64,000 nt of DNA from DAISJI01 sp964559835. Lineage in GTDB: Bacteria > Acidobacteriota > Terriglobia > Terriglobales > Acidobacteriaceae. Positions 8,655-17,088 of this stretch are shown one piece after another (the stretch's first letter is position 1; each line of letters begins with the position of its first letter). The notes under the pieces are model-generated. The model did no database searches, had not been told where the DNA came from, and was given only the letters and a program-made list of their open reading frames with translations. A program made the position numbers and the translations under genes. The stretch covers positions 124,001-188,000 of the forward strand of contig CAZLJE010000005.1 of assembly GCA_964559835.1 (NCBI GenBank), given 5' to 3'.

Positions 8655-9649
8655 ATGAAGAATGTCTTGACCGTCCGCGCGATCCCGCTCGTCGCGATAT
8701 TGGGCGTGATTGTGGGAGTTGCATGGCTCGTGCGTTCAACGGACGGTGTAGATCACGCGTTCGACGCGAGAGTGGACCATCCGGCCTATACCGCGTCTCA
8801 TCCGCGCGTGTACTTCGACACAGGCCGCTGGCAGGCCGGCCTCTACGAGCCGTTCGTTCGGCTGATCCGAAACGACGGGTATTCGGTCGATGGCAAGTCG
8901 GGCGCGATCACACGCCAACGGCTGGCCGGTTATGACGTTCTGCTCTTGGCCAACGCCCTCGGATTCAAAGAGGACGGCTCTTGGCCAACGCCCTCGGATT
9001 CAAAGAGGACGGCAAGACTCTACCCGGACTCCGGCACCATATGCAGGGCGATGCGTTCTCGAGCGAGGAGTGCGCCGCCATTCGCGATTGGGTCACGAAC
9101 GGCGGTTCCCAGCTGCTGGTCACGGACTATGCGCCGACGGCGAAGAAAGCTGATCTTCTCGCGAAAGAATTCGGCGTCAAGTTGCGCGATGGCTATGCCG
9201 TCGAGCCGAACTGGCACGACCAGGCAACGCGCAAGTGGGGATTTGTCGTGTTCTCGCGTGAAGACGGTTTGTTGGTGGACCATCCGATCACGCGCGGCCG
9301 TACCAATTCCGAGGCGCTGAACAAGGTGGTGACGTTCAGCGGCCAGGGCATGGACTATCCGGCAAACGCAATTCCATTCTTGAAACTGTCGAACGAGGCC
9401 CGCGAGTACCCTTACCACGAAAAAATGTCGGGGGATGACGAGTACCGCTCAGGCGCCGGTTCAGCAGAAGGAGTCGCGTTCGAATTCGGACGCGGACGCG
9501 TGGTGATGCTGGGAGATGCCGCGGTGCTGACCTCGCAGGTAACGCACGTTGCGGGTAAGGACATCACCTATGGGATGGCTTACACCGGGAGCGATGACCG
9601 GCAACTGGCGCTCAACATCATGCACTGGCTGATGCGAGCACTGAATTGA
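8655..9649 (+). pseudogene. Membrane-anchored GATase-like / DUF4350-type protein, frame broken by a 35-bp tandem duplication
   Basis: The reading frame from ATG 8655 (N-terminal membrane anchor AILGVIVGVAWLV, then ASHPRVYFDTGRWQ) is intact up to LLLANALGFKEDG near 8977. There a perfect 35-bp unit is repeated (8943-8977 and 8978-9012) and shifts the frame. The remainder (KTLPGLRHHMQGDAF ... VVMLGDAAVLTSQVT ... LNIMHWLMRALN) continues in another frame to the TGA at 9647. Removing one copy restores a ~320-residue protein. The C-terminal part looks like the beta-strand core of DUF4350/ThuA-like class-I-amidotransferase folds. It could be a true mutation, a reversible slippage switch or an assembly error. 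Confidence 0.8.
8943..9012. repeat. Perfect 35-bp tandem duplication (two copies)
   Basis: Copies 8943-8977 and 8978-9012 are identical over all 35 bases. The length is not a multiple of three, so the second copy shifts the reading frame of the host gene. Confidence 0.97.
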
Positions 9650-9657
9650 ATTGAGTC

Positions 9658-10455
9658 CTACGCCTGGCCGGCTGCCTGCTTCTCTTCCATGGCCTTGCGG
9701 CGCGACGGATGGAAGATGTAGGCAATCAGGATGCTGACCACGTACAGCACCACCATCGGCGCGGCAAAAATGCACATGTTCATGATGTCGGTGGTGGGCG
9801 TCACGATGGCCGCGATGATGAAGATCACGAGGATCGAGTAGCGCAGGTTGTTCCACATCCAGCGCGCGCTGACCACGCCCATCAGGGACAGGAAGAAGAC
9901 GAGGATCGGCATTTCGAAGATGACGCCGAGGCCAATGATGATTGTGAGGAAGAGGTCGGTGTACTCGCCGATCGTGATCATGGGCGAGAACTGCTGGCCG
10001 TAGCCGATCAGGAAATCCAGCGCCGCCGGGTAGACGAGCCGGTATCCGAAATACCCGCCCGCCAGGAACAGCCCCACGCTGAAAAACATGAAAGGCATGA
10101 CGTAGCGTTTTTCATGTTTGTACAGGCCCGGCGCGACGAACGCCCAAAGCTGGTACAGAACGAAAGGTGAGGCCAAAAACAGTCCGGCGATGAAGCCCAC
10201 CTTCAGGTACATGTTAAAGGGCTCGGTGGGGCTCAGGTAGACGAGCTTGGTGTCGAGGTGGTGGTTCTGCAGCGCGGTCATGATGGGGCGCTGCATGTAG
10301 CCGAAGATGCGTTCGGCGTAATACCAGCAGGCGCAGAAGCCCACGCCCACGGCGAGCAGCGCGCGGATGATGCGCATGCGCAACTCCTCCAGGTGCTGGA
10401 GGAAACTCATGGCGGGCAGGTCAGGGCGATTCACGCTTCTTGTGGGATCAGGCAT
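9658..10455 (-). CDS. tatC: Sec-independent protein translocase TatC
   Basis: 265 residues with the TatC pattern: MSFLQHLEELRMRII at the N-terminus, six hydrophobic segments, SPTEPFNMYLKVGF, PFVLYQLWAFVAPGLY and GVIFEMPILVFFL. TatC recognises twin-arginine signal peptides and forms the receptor core of the Tat translocon in the inner membrane. ATG 10455 overlaps the 3' end of the upstream TatA/B-type gene by 8 nt, so the two are translationally coupled. Confidence 0.96.
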   Translation of the reverse strand: MPDPTRSVNRPDLPAMSFLQHLEELRMRIIRALLAVGVGFCACWYYAERIFGYMQRPIMTALQNHHLDTKLVYLSPTEPFNMYLKVGFIAGLFLASPFVLYQLWAFVAPGLYKHEKRYVMPFMFFSVGLFLAGGYFGYRLVYPAALDFLIGYGQQFSPMITIGEYTDLFLTIIIGLGVIFEMPILVFFLSLMGVVSARWMWNNLRYSILVIFIIAAIVTPTTDIMNMCIFAAPMVVLYVVSILIAYIFHPSRRKAMEEKQAAGQA

Positions 10456-10741
10456 CGGTGGTCTTCGGCGCACTTTCTTCGGGCACGGATGCGGCCGTGC
10501 CGATGGCTACGGTGCGCTCGGGCGGCAGGATGGTGGGCGTCTCCGCCTGCTTCTTCGCCGCCTCTTCCAGTTCCAGGTTGCGCATCTCGGTCTCGAGCTG
10601 GGACTTGAAGTCGTTGCTGGCGCGCTTGAATTCCGCGAGCGCCTTGCCGATCGTGCGGCCGACCTCGGGCAGCTTCTTCGGCCCAAAGATCAGGAGGGCC
10701 AGAAGAAAGATGAAGATCATCTCCGGGAAACCGAGGTTCAT
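10448..10741 (-). CDS. Tat translocase TatA/TatB-family subunit
   Basis: 97 residues: one N-terminal transmembrane helix (IFIFLLALLIFGPKKLPE with the FGPKKLPE hinge), an amphipathic helix (VGRTIGKALAEFKRA) and a charged tail of ~50 residues. The long tail and the coupling to tatC suggest the TatB role, while the FGPKKLP hinge looks TatA-like. In this phylum one subunit may do both jobs. A second, shorter TatA is encoded at 53617-53793. Confidence 0.92.
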   Translation of the reverse strand: MNLGFPEMIFIFLLALLIFGPKKLPEVGRTIGKALAEFKRASNDFKSQLETEMRNLELEEAAKKQAETPTILPPERTVAIGTAASVPEESAPKTTDA

Positions 10742-11188
10742 AGGTTAATCATAATTCGCTTCCGGGAAGGCAGCAATCGCGGAACGATACAAATCGGGAA
10801 AGATTTACGTGCAGTGGGGTGGATTTGAGTCGGTCCCCACAGCAGCAGGCTTGCCGAATCAGAATCGCGAATGATCATTGGCGCCAGGCATTGGGCGTTG
10901 GGCATTCGGCATTAGGAGAAGCTGAATCGTCGTCCCTGCTCTCTAATTCCGGATGCCTCCTAACGCCCTATCTTGTGCTATCAATCGGCTCGATGGCGCG
11001 TCTAAACTTTGCGCACCTCTGGACACGCGCGGGCATCTCATAAGAAGCAGGATGCAGTTTACCGTTCTCGGTCGGGGCCGTTTTTGCAATGGTTTGAGCG
11101 ACTTCGGCCGATTTTTCGGGTGTATACTGTCGAAAGCCAGGTGAGGAACTTGCCCGCACAAAACGCCTCGCCAAGGAACTCAATAGAC
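10742..11188. other. 447-bp spacer between divergent tat and S41-protease genes
   Basis: No convincing gene is seen. It holds a heptamer repeat (10887-10916) with a degenerate complementary arm at ~10944-10969. A TATACT box near 11124 is a possible -10 element for the S41 protease gene. Confidence 0.5.
10887..10969. repeat. Heptamer repeat GGCATTN/GGCGTTG with a degenerate inverted arm
   Basis: Units GGCATTG, GGCGTTG, GGCATTC and GGCATTA run from 10887 to 10914. About 30 nt later (10944-10969) an imperfect complement (CTAATTCCGGATGCC, CTAACGCCC) appears. Confidence 0.65.
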
Positions 11189-12787
11189 ATGCTACGTGGT
11201 ACCCGCCGCTCTCTCTTCACGATAATCTTCGTGATCCTGATCTGCGGCTGCCTGGGCGCTGTGTTTGGCCAGCGCATCGGCAGCGGCGCACAAGGCTCCG
11301 ACACCGACGTCCGCGACAGCTTGCGCGCCTTCACGCAGGTATACGACATCGTCGAGCAGAATTACGCCGAACCGGTCAACGCCGACAAGGCGATCTACAA
11401 CGGCGCGATCCCCGGCATGCTGCGGGTACTCGATCCGCACTCCAATTTCTTCGACCCGAAGTCGTATTCGCAACTGCGCGAAGAACAGCGCGGCAAATAC
11501 TACGGCGTCGGCATGCAGGTAGGACCGCGTAGTGGCAAGGTGATCGTGATCCTGCCCTTCCCCGGGACGCCCGCCTATCGCGCCGGCATCCATCCGGGCG
11601 ACGTGATCGTCGCCGTGGATGGCAAGCCGACCGACAACATGGGCACGACGGAAGTCGCCGACCTGCTCAAGGGGCCGAAGGGCACGCAGGTGCGGGTGAC
11701 GATCGTGCGCGAGGGCGCACCCAAGCCCATGGACTTCGTCGTTACGCGCGACGAGATTCCGCGCTATTCGGTGGACGTCCACTTCCTGGTGAAGCCGGGC
11801 ATCGGCTACATGCACATCACTCAGTTCCAGGAGACGACCGAGCACGAAGTGCAGGAAGCGCTCGACCAGATGGGCGACCTCAAGGGCCTGATCCTCGACC
11901 TGCGCCAGAACCCCGGCGGCTTGTTGAGCGAGGGCGTCGGCGTAGCGGATAAGTTCCTGCCCAAAGGCGCGGTGATCGTGTCGCACCACGGCCGGTCCAG
12001 CCCGGAGAAGGTGTACCGCGCGCCGCACGGCAACGCCGGGCACAACTATCCGCTGGTGGTGATCGTCAACAAGGGTACGGCGTCGGCGGCGGAAATTGTC
12101 AGCGGCGCCATCCAGGATCACGACCGCGGACTGATCATGGGCGAGACGACCTTCGGCAAAGGGTTGGTCCAGACGGTCTACCCGCTCTCCGAGAACACCG
12201 GCCTGGCGCTGACCACCGCGAAGTACTACACGCCGAGCGGTCGCCTCATCCAGCGCGATTACAGCAATATCTCGCTCTACGACTATTATTACAACCACGA
12301 CGGCGCCGATTCGGCCCCGAACCGTGAAGTGAAGATGACGGACAGCGGGCGCACCGTGTTCGGCGGCGGCGGCATCACGCCGGACGTGAAGGTCCCGGCG
12401 CTCAAGAGCAATCACTTCCAGGACACACTGCTCCAGCATTACGCGTTCTTCAACTTCGCCAAGCGTTACCTGATCTCCCACAAGCCGGCGAAGAACTTCG
12501 AGATCGACGACGTGGTGATGAACGATTTCCGCAAGTTCCTCGAAGAGGAGAAGATCCCCTTCACCGAGGCGGACCTGAACCCGGTCATGGATTGGATCAA
12601 GGCGAACATTAAGGCCGAGATCTTCATCGACGCCTTCGGGCAGGATGACGGCATGCGCGTGCGGACCGAAGCCGATCCGCAGGTGCAGAAGGCGCTCGAC
12701 CTCATGCCGCAGGCCAAGGCCCTCGCCGACAACGCGCGCAAGGTCATCGCGGAGCGCAACGGAGCAAGAGCCGCAGCCAACCGGTAA
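11189..12787 (+). CDS. S41 family C-terminal processing peptidase (CtpA-like)
   Basis: 532 residues from ATG 11189, chosen because AAGGAACT precedes it and a signal anchor (SLFTIIFVILICGCLGAVFG) follows at once. Domains in order: helical N-terminal region, PDZ domain (~105-185, GIHPGDVIVAVDGKPT), then the tail-specific protease domain. The catalytic dyad is Ser299 (KGTASAAEIV) and Lys324 (TFGKGLVQT), with LRQNPGGLL between the strands. The family cleaves C-termini of periplasmic or envelope proteins and is membrane-tethered. The C-terminus ends in a charged helix rich in Ala, Lys and Arg. Confidence 0.94.
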   Translation: MLRGTRRSLFTIIFVILICGCLGAVFGQRIGSGAQGSDTDVRDSLRAFTQVYDIVEQNYAEPVNADKAIYNGAIPGMLRVLDPHSNFFDPKSYSQLREEQRGKYYGVGMQVGPRSGKVIVILPFPGTPAYRAGIHPGDVIVAVDGKPTDNMGTTEVADLLKGPKGTQVRVTIVREGAPKPMDFVVTRDEIPRYSVDVHFLVKPGIGYMHITQFQETTEHEVQEALDQMGDLKGLILDLRQNPGGLLSEGVGVADKFLPKGAVIVSHHGRSSPEKVYRAPHGNAGHNYPLVVIVNKGTASAAEIVSGAIQDHDRGLIMGETTFGKGLVQTVYPLSENTGLALTTAKYYTPSGRLIQRDYSNISLYDYYYNHDGADSAPNREVKMTDSGRTVFGGGGITPDVKVPALKSNHFQDTLLQHYAFFNFAKRYLISHKPAKNFEIDDVVMNDFRKFLEEEKIPFTEADLNPVMDWIKANIKAEIFIDAFGQDDGMRVRTEADPQVQKALDLMPQAKALADNARKVIAERNGARAAANR

Positions 12788-12792
12788 TCAAA

Positions 12793-12894
12793 CCAGTTGC
12801 TGGTTGTCAGTTGCCAGTTGTTAGTTGCTTCCTTTAGCAATTAACAACTGGCAATTTGTTCTGTGGCAGCACAAACTGACAACTGCCAACTGTT
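12793..12894. repeat. Inverted heptamer repeat (GTTGCCA / ACTGACA units)
   Basis: The left side has GTTG-based units at 7-nt spacing (GTTGCTG, GTTGTCA, GTTGCCA, GTTGTTA, GTTGCTT). The right side has complements (AACAACTGGCAA and ACTGACA, ACTGCCA, ACTGTTT). The central 20-nt arms match at ~18 positions around a short loop. It lies between convergent S41-protease and receiver genes; the right end touches the receiver gene's stop codon at 12896. Confidence 0.85.
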
Positions 12895-12895
12895 T

Positions 12896-13303
12896 TTAGT
12901 GTGCTGCTGCCCTTCTTGCAGGCACGTCGACTGTTTGAGGCGGAAGTCCGAAGCAGTTGCGGATCGTGTCGATCACCTGCCGCTCGTTCCATTTGCAGAC
13001 CACGCCCGCGGCGCCGAGGTGTGTGATGAAGGCTTCGGCGAAGGGATGCCGCGGCGTACTGTGCATCACGACCACGGGCAATTCCACCCCCTCGCGGTGC
13101 AGGACCTTGAGCACGCGCTCACAGTTCAGTTCCGGCGGATGGTCGCCGACCAGCAAGAGGTCGAAGCCGCCGTTTGCGAGGGCTTCCAGTCCTTCGGGAA
13201 GGTCCCACGCAGTCTGAGTCTCATATCCCTCCTGTTCCAGCGCCCGTTCGAGCGCGATGAGCACTTTTTCATCGTTGTCCACGATCAGGATGCGGTTACG
13301 CAT
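12896..13303 (-). CDS. Stand-alone response-regulator receiver domain protein
   Basis: 135 residues forming a single CheY-like receiver domain with no output domain. The acidic pocket is D9/D11 (ILIVDNDEK), the likely phospho-acceptor is D54 (DLLLVGDHPPE), followed by S/T at ~82 (VVMHST) and K104 (VVCKW). The acidic pair is DND rather than the usual DD, and a Gly precedes the acceptor Asp. No histidine kinase is adjacent. It probably receives phosphate from a distant kinase or has lost phosphorylation. ATG 13303 starts exactly at the domain. Confidence 0.85.
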   Translation of the reverse strand: MRNRILIVDNDEKVLIALERALEQEGYETQTAWDLPEGLEALANGGFDLLLVGDHPPELNCERVLKVLHREGVELPVVVMHSTPRHPFAEAFITHLGAAGVVCKWNERQVIDTIRNCFGLPPQTVDVPARRAAAH

Positions 13304-13584
13304 AGCGGTCCCCCGTTTCTTCTTACACAGCTCCGGATAAGCAGAGGCAACGTCCAAGGATGGCGGGATTCTCAAGGTTGGCAGGCAGGAGACGCAGAGG
13401 TTCGCCAGAGGAATACAGGAGAGGCAATCCGCGCGGAATGTAATGCGCGCTGCCACCGAAAACTCCAGGGGATCCCGTGGGAACCCCGGCGCGTACAAGA
13501 AAAGCATACTCCGCCGGGGAGCGCGGGACAGTGACGTGGAACACCGCGCGGGGTGCGGTTTCCCGAAATGGTTCGCGATGGGAG

Positions 13585-14580
13585 TTACGGTCTCGGGATG
13601 CATTTCGGCGTCAGCAGGAATGCGTGTTGATGTCCCTTGATCGTTCCCACTCCTACAATTTGCCCGGCGAGATTGATGGCTACTGCATTTTGCAGTTCCC
13701 ATCCTGAATTGCCAGGAATCAGCATGTTGAGGTCCCGCATTCCGTGTTTATCCGTCCAGACGAAAGCATGGGAGCCGGAACCCGCGCAATTACCATTTCC
13801 GACGACAGTGCGGAAAACATTGATGCCGAATGCGGTGCTCCATGCCCCGCCCGGAAGCGTTCCGAGATCCACAGCCACCCCCGCTGCATTCCAATACACC
13901 GCGTGAGGCTTGTTGACGTCGTCAGAATCGGAACTGCCGACAATTTCGCCCAGATCATTAATGCCGACTGCATCGCTGCCCAACCCACCCGGAAGCGTCC
14001 CGACAGGTCGCATGCCTGCGGCTTTTGTCCAAACGAACCCGCGATTGGGCGAGCCTGCGACGGCACAGTATCCGACTACCTGCCCAAGATTGTTGATATT
14101 GTGCGCACCAGCGTCGCTGAAACCCGGCAATAGCCCCAGATTCGACATGCCAGCGCTTTTGCTCCAGATAAATGCATGGAGTTTGCCGCCGGCACTGAGC
14201 GATGAATTGCCGACGACTTGCCCGCATGCGTTCATACCATTAGCAGAGCTTCCGTCATCCCCGGCCAGAACACCTATATCCTGCGGTGCACTGCCGGGAT
14301 TCCAGATCACGGCGTGCGTATTGGAGCCGCTTCCAGTGAGGTCAGATTGTCCGGCAGCGGCGCCGCAGTTGTTGATTGCGGACGCGCCGCTGTTATGCCC
14401 ACCCGCGAGCGGGCCGAAATCGTGGAGCGGCGGAGTTGGGTCCCAGAAGAAGCCATGACTATATCCACCGGTCACCTGCGATACCCCTGCAACGATACCG
14501 GCATCATTGATCGCGGCTGCCGAACTGGTAGTGCCCCCAGTCAGCACGCCCAAATCCACGATTGCATAGTAGTCGGCCAT
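13585..14580 (-). CDS. HAF-repeat (probable extracellular repeat) protein
   Basis: 331 residues built almost wholly from ~40-45-residue HAF-family repeats of the form DLG-L-GG-SSA-INN-GQVVG, followed by a HAFVW/HAFLL strand; about seven copies are visible. The repeats resemble beta-propeller blades. No clear signal peptide is present: the chain starts directly with MADYYAIVDLGVLTGG, so the true N-terminus or secretion route is uncertain. Function is unknown; similar proteins are frequent in Acidobacteriota and Planctomycetes. A 281-bp spacer without genes separates it from the receiver gene. Confidence 0.85.
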   Translation of the reverse strand: MADYYAIVDLGVLTGGTTSSAAAINDAGIVAGVSQVTGGYSHGFFWDPTPPLHDFGPLAGGHNSGASAINNCGAAAGQSDLTGSGSNTHAVIWNPGSAPQDIGVLAGDDGSSANGMNACGQVVGNSSLSAGGKLHAFIWSKSAGMSNLGLLPGFSDAGAHNINNLGQVVGYCAVAGSPNRGFVWTKAAGMRPVGTLPGGLGSDAVGINDLGEIVGSSDSDDVNKPHAVYWNAAGVAVDLGTLPGGAWSTAFGINVFRTVVGNGNCAGSGSHAFVWTDKHGMRDLNMLIPGNSGWELQNAVAINLAGQIVGVGTIKGHQHAFLLTPKCIPRP

Positions 14581-14808
14581 ACACTCCTCTTTCCTGAAAC
14601 TACGATTGGCCCGATTCCGTGGCTGGAAACACTAACATGTAGCGTGGGCGTTAGGAATTGAATCGCGCCCAGCTGACATGTCGCCGAACCGAAATGGGAA
14701 TCAGGATGCGCCGCCTCTTGTGCCGCAAACGTGGGTGTGTCACGCTACGAGAATTTTTTACATTTGTTTTGTTGCCCGGCGGGCGTTCCCCTGCTACCAT
14801 CCGCGCCC

Positions 14809-15129
14809 ATGCCAGCGCCACAGCCCGACCATCGCGGGAAGCGGAGAGTCAAAACCAGGGTCCGGGCCACAGTCAAAGCCGCTTCGACGTCCATTGCAGC
14901 AGAAACAAGAGACATCAGCACCGGCGGGGTATTCCTCTATGCCGATGCCGAATTCAAAGTCGGATCCGAGATCCAGATCGTGCTCATGTTGCCGCGCGAA
15001 CTCGGGCTGCTGATGGACCGCATGGTGTGCTGCCACGCGACAGTGTTACGCATCGAGCCGCCGAACGCCGAGGGCAAACACGGCATCGCGGCGATGATCG
15101 ACCGCTTCGCCATGATGAACCAGGTCTAG
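14809..15129 (+). CDS. PilZ-domain protein (putative c-di-GMP effector)
   Basis: 106 residues. An N-terminal RRVKTRVRATVKA stretch supplies the arginines of the PilZ RxxxR switch, and the second motif is DISTGGVFLYADAE, matching the (D/N)xSxxG signature. The domain ends with a beta-barrel strand pattern (VCCHATVLRIEPP, GIAAMIDRF). The family binds cyclic di-GMP and changes motility or polysaccharide export. ATG 14809 is only 8 nt after a TACCAT box and has no Shine-Dalgarno, so the message may be leaderless. Confidence 0.82.
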   Translation: MPAPQPDHRGKRRVKTRVRATVKAASTSIAAETRDISTGGVFLYADAEFKVGSEIQIVLMLPRELGLLMDRMVCCHATVLRIEPPNAEGKHGIAAMIDRFAMMNQV

Positions 15130-15262
15130 CAGGGCGTAGGGCTCAGGGCGTAGGGCTCAGGGCTCATGGTTGACCGTGAGTTCCACACTGCCAACCAGCC
15201 GTTCCGCCTTCTTGCCTTTGTCGCCTATGCCCTATGCCCTACGCCCTACCCCTCCCTACGCC
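15130..15262. repeat. Inverted heptamer repeat (GGGCGTA/GGGCTCA with CCCTATG/CCCTACG)
   Basis: Left arm 15130-15167 alternates GGGCGTA and GGGCTCA at 7-nt period. Right arm 15221-15262 carries CCTATGC, CCTATGC, CCTACGC and CCTACCC. It sits between convergent PilZ and hemolysin III genes, and the right arm supplies the TAG stop of the latter (15256-15258). Confidence 0.88.
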
Positions 15263-15903
15263 TTTCCCGGCACAACGTACAGCAACACCGCCACAAAGTG
15301 CAGCGCGCTTCCGCCGAGCACGAATACATGCCATAACGCGTGGAAGTAGCGGACGCGGTCGAGCGCGAAGAAGAAGATTCCCACCGTGTACAAGACTCCG
15401 CCGCCCAGCAACCAGAGCAGGCCGTTCCAGCCCACCACGGACGCGAGCTTCGGCAGGGCCGCAACCACGAGGTAGCCCATCACGATGTACATCATCACGG
15501 ATAGCACCGGCAGTTTTCCCATCGCGACGCACTTGAAGACGATGCCGCCGATAGCCATGGTCCAAACGATCGCGAACAGCGCCCATCCGATGCGTCCGCG
15601 CAGCACCACGAGCGTGAACGGCGTATAGGTGCCGGCGATCAGCAGGTAGATGGAGGCGTGGTCGAGCACCTGGAGGACATGGCGGGCGCGCGTGCGCACC
15701 AGCGAGTGATACAGCGTCGAGCACAGATACACCAGTACCAGCGTGGCGCCGAAAATGACGCAGCTGACGAGTTGCACGGTCGTCGCGCCGCGTATGACGG
15801 CCAGCGCGACCAGCACCGCGCAGGCGGCTATGGCCAGCAGCGCGCCGACACCGTGCGTCACCGCGTTGGCGATTATGTCGGCCAGATGATGTTCGGAATT
15901 CAA
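15256..15903 (-). CDS. Hemolysin III / YqfA family (PAQR-like) membrane protein
   Basis: 215 residues with seven predicted transmembrane segments. The family motifs are present: N-terminal NAVTHGVGALLAI, CSTLYHSL with the Ser/His pair, DHASIYLLIAGTYTPF, and the C-terminal FHALWHVFVLGGSALHF. The conserved histidines and aspartate form the PAQR-type metal site. Bacterial members are annotated as hemolysin III or YqfA; real haemolytic activity is doubtful and membrane lipid homeostasis is more likely. The last codons and TAG lie in the right arm of a heptamer repeat. Confidence 0.93.
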   Translation of the reverse strand: MNSEHHLADIIANAVTHGVGALLAIAACAVLVALAVIRGATTVQLVSCVIFGATLVLVYLCSTLYHSLVRTRARHVLQVLDHASIYLLIAGTYTPFTLVVLRGRIGWALFAIVWTMAIGGIVFKCVAMGKLPVLSVMMYIVMGYLVVAALPKLASVVGWNGLLWLLGGGVLYTVGIFFFALDRVRYFHALWHVFVLGGSALHFVAVLLYVVPGKA

Positions 15904-15973
15904 GCATCAGTTATACGACAAACACGTAATAACCGAGAAAAACTCTGTCGCAGGCGTTTTTTGCCGCACGAAA

Positions 15974-17050
15974 ATGAGCAGCATTCGCCGATCCATCATC
16001 CAATCACTGGTGAAGATTTCTGCTCTGCTGAGGACCGTAGCCGCCGTTTTGCTCTCTGTCGGTTGCATGCTCCCGGTCGGGTGCCACAAGAAAGTCCAGG
16101 TGGCGCAGGTCGGGCCGGTGGCGCCGCCGCCTGCGACCAAACCCGACCTGATACTGACGCCGGGCAAGTTGCCCTTCAAATTCGTTGCCTACGGAGACAT
16201 CCGCTTCAGCGCAGTCGATGCGGTACGCGAGCGCGAGGTCAGCAACTCGTTTGCGCGCGACGCGATCGTCGACGCCATCGTGAAGTCCAAGCCGGCGTTC
16301 GTCCTCATCAGCGGCGACCTGGTGTGGCGCGGCGCGAACGCGTCGGATTGGCAGCACTGGGACCAGGAAACGAAGCCGCTCTACGACGCGAAAATCCCGC
16401 TGCTCCCCGCGATCGGCAACCACGAGTACCTGACGAGCGAATTTATCGGCAACGGACGGACGGCGGGGCTGGAACACTTTTACCAGCGCTTCCCCGACAT
16501 CCCGCACCGGCCGCAGACACCGTGGTACTCGGCGCAGTACGCCAACTGTTACTTCCTGCTGCTGGACTCCGAGGACGACGACCGTTCGGCAAGCGATCAG
16601 ATGAAATGGGTGAAGACCCAGCTCGACGCGCTGCCGCCGACGATTGAATATGTGTTCGTCGTTCTGCACCGGCCACCGCACACGAGTGCGACCGACGGCG
16701 GCCACCGCGAGCGACTTCCGGAGATCGAGCTGGGCAAGATGCTGGAAGCACGGCAACAGAAGTCGCCGCGGCCAAGGTTTATCGTCATCGCCGGCCACGT
16801 ACACAATTACGAACGCTACGAGAAGAACGGGGTGACGTACATCGTGAGCGGCGGAGGAGGAGCGCGCCCGCATCCGGTCAATCGCACAGCCGACGATCTC
16901 TACAAGCCGAAAGATCCGCGCGAAGTCGAATATCACTACTGCCTGTTCAACGTGGATAACGGCAAAGTGAAGATGGAGATGTACCGCTTGTCGGACGAAA
17001 AGCCGGCAAAGTTTGAGGTAAGAGATTCGTTTGAGATTTCGGACAAGTAG
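15974..17050 (+). CDS. Calcineurin-like metallophosphoesterase, lipoprotein
   Basis: 358 residues. The N-terminus is a lipoprotein signal (LLSVGCMLPVGC). The catalytic domain has the dimetal motifs in order: YGDIRF, LISGDLVWRG, AIGNHEY, VVLHRPPH and IAGHVHNYERYE. The YGDxR, GDLxxR and GHVHxYER set is typical of purple-acid-phosphatase-like secreted phosphatases. Probably a periplasmic or surface phosphoesterase; the substrate is unknown. It is followed by a dispersed hairpin repeat (17051-17087). Confidence 0.9.
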   Translation: MSSIRRSIIQSLVKISALLRTVAAVLLSVGCMLPVGCHKKVQVAQVGPVAPPPATKPDLILTPGKLPFKFVAYGDIRFSAVDAVREREVSNSFARDAIVDAIVKSKPAFVLISGDLVWRGANASDWQHWDQETKPLYDAKIPLLPAIGNHEYLTSEFIGNGRTAGLEHFYQRFPDIPHRPQTPWYSAQYANCYFLLLDSEDDDRSASDQMKWVKTQLDALPPTIEYVFVVLHRPPHTSATDGGHRERLPEIELGKMLEARQQKSPRPRFIVIAGHVHNYERYEKNGVTYIVSGGGGARPHPVNRTADDLYKPKDPREVEYHYCLFNVDNGKVKMEMYRLSDEKPAKFEVRDSFEISDK

Positions 17051-17087
17051 CCCCACCCTAGCAAAACCAGCTAGGGTGGGCCACCCA
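17051..17087. repeat. Dispersed 37-nt hairpin repeat, copy 1
   Basis: CCCACCCTAGC pairs with GCTAGGGTGGG around an A-rich loop, followed by CCACCCA. The same element occurs at 49996-50032 with a compensatory A-T to G-C change in the stem. It lies at the ends of convergent genes, so it may work as a terminator or REP-like element. Confidence 0.85.
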
Positions 17088-17088
17088 C

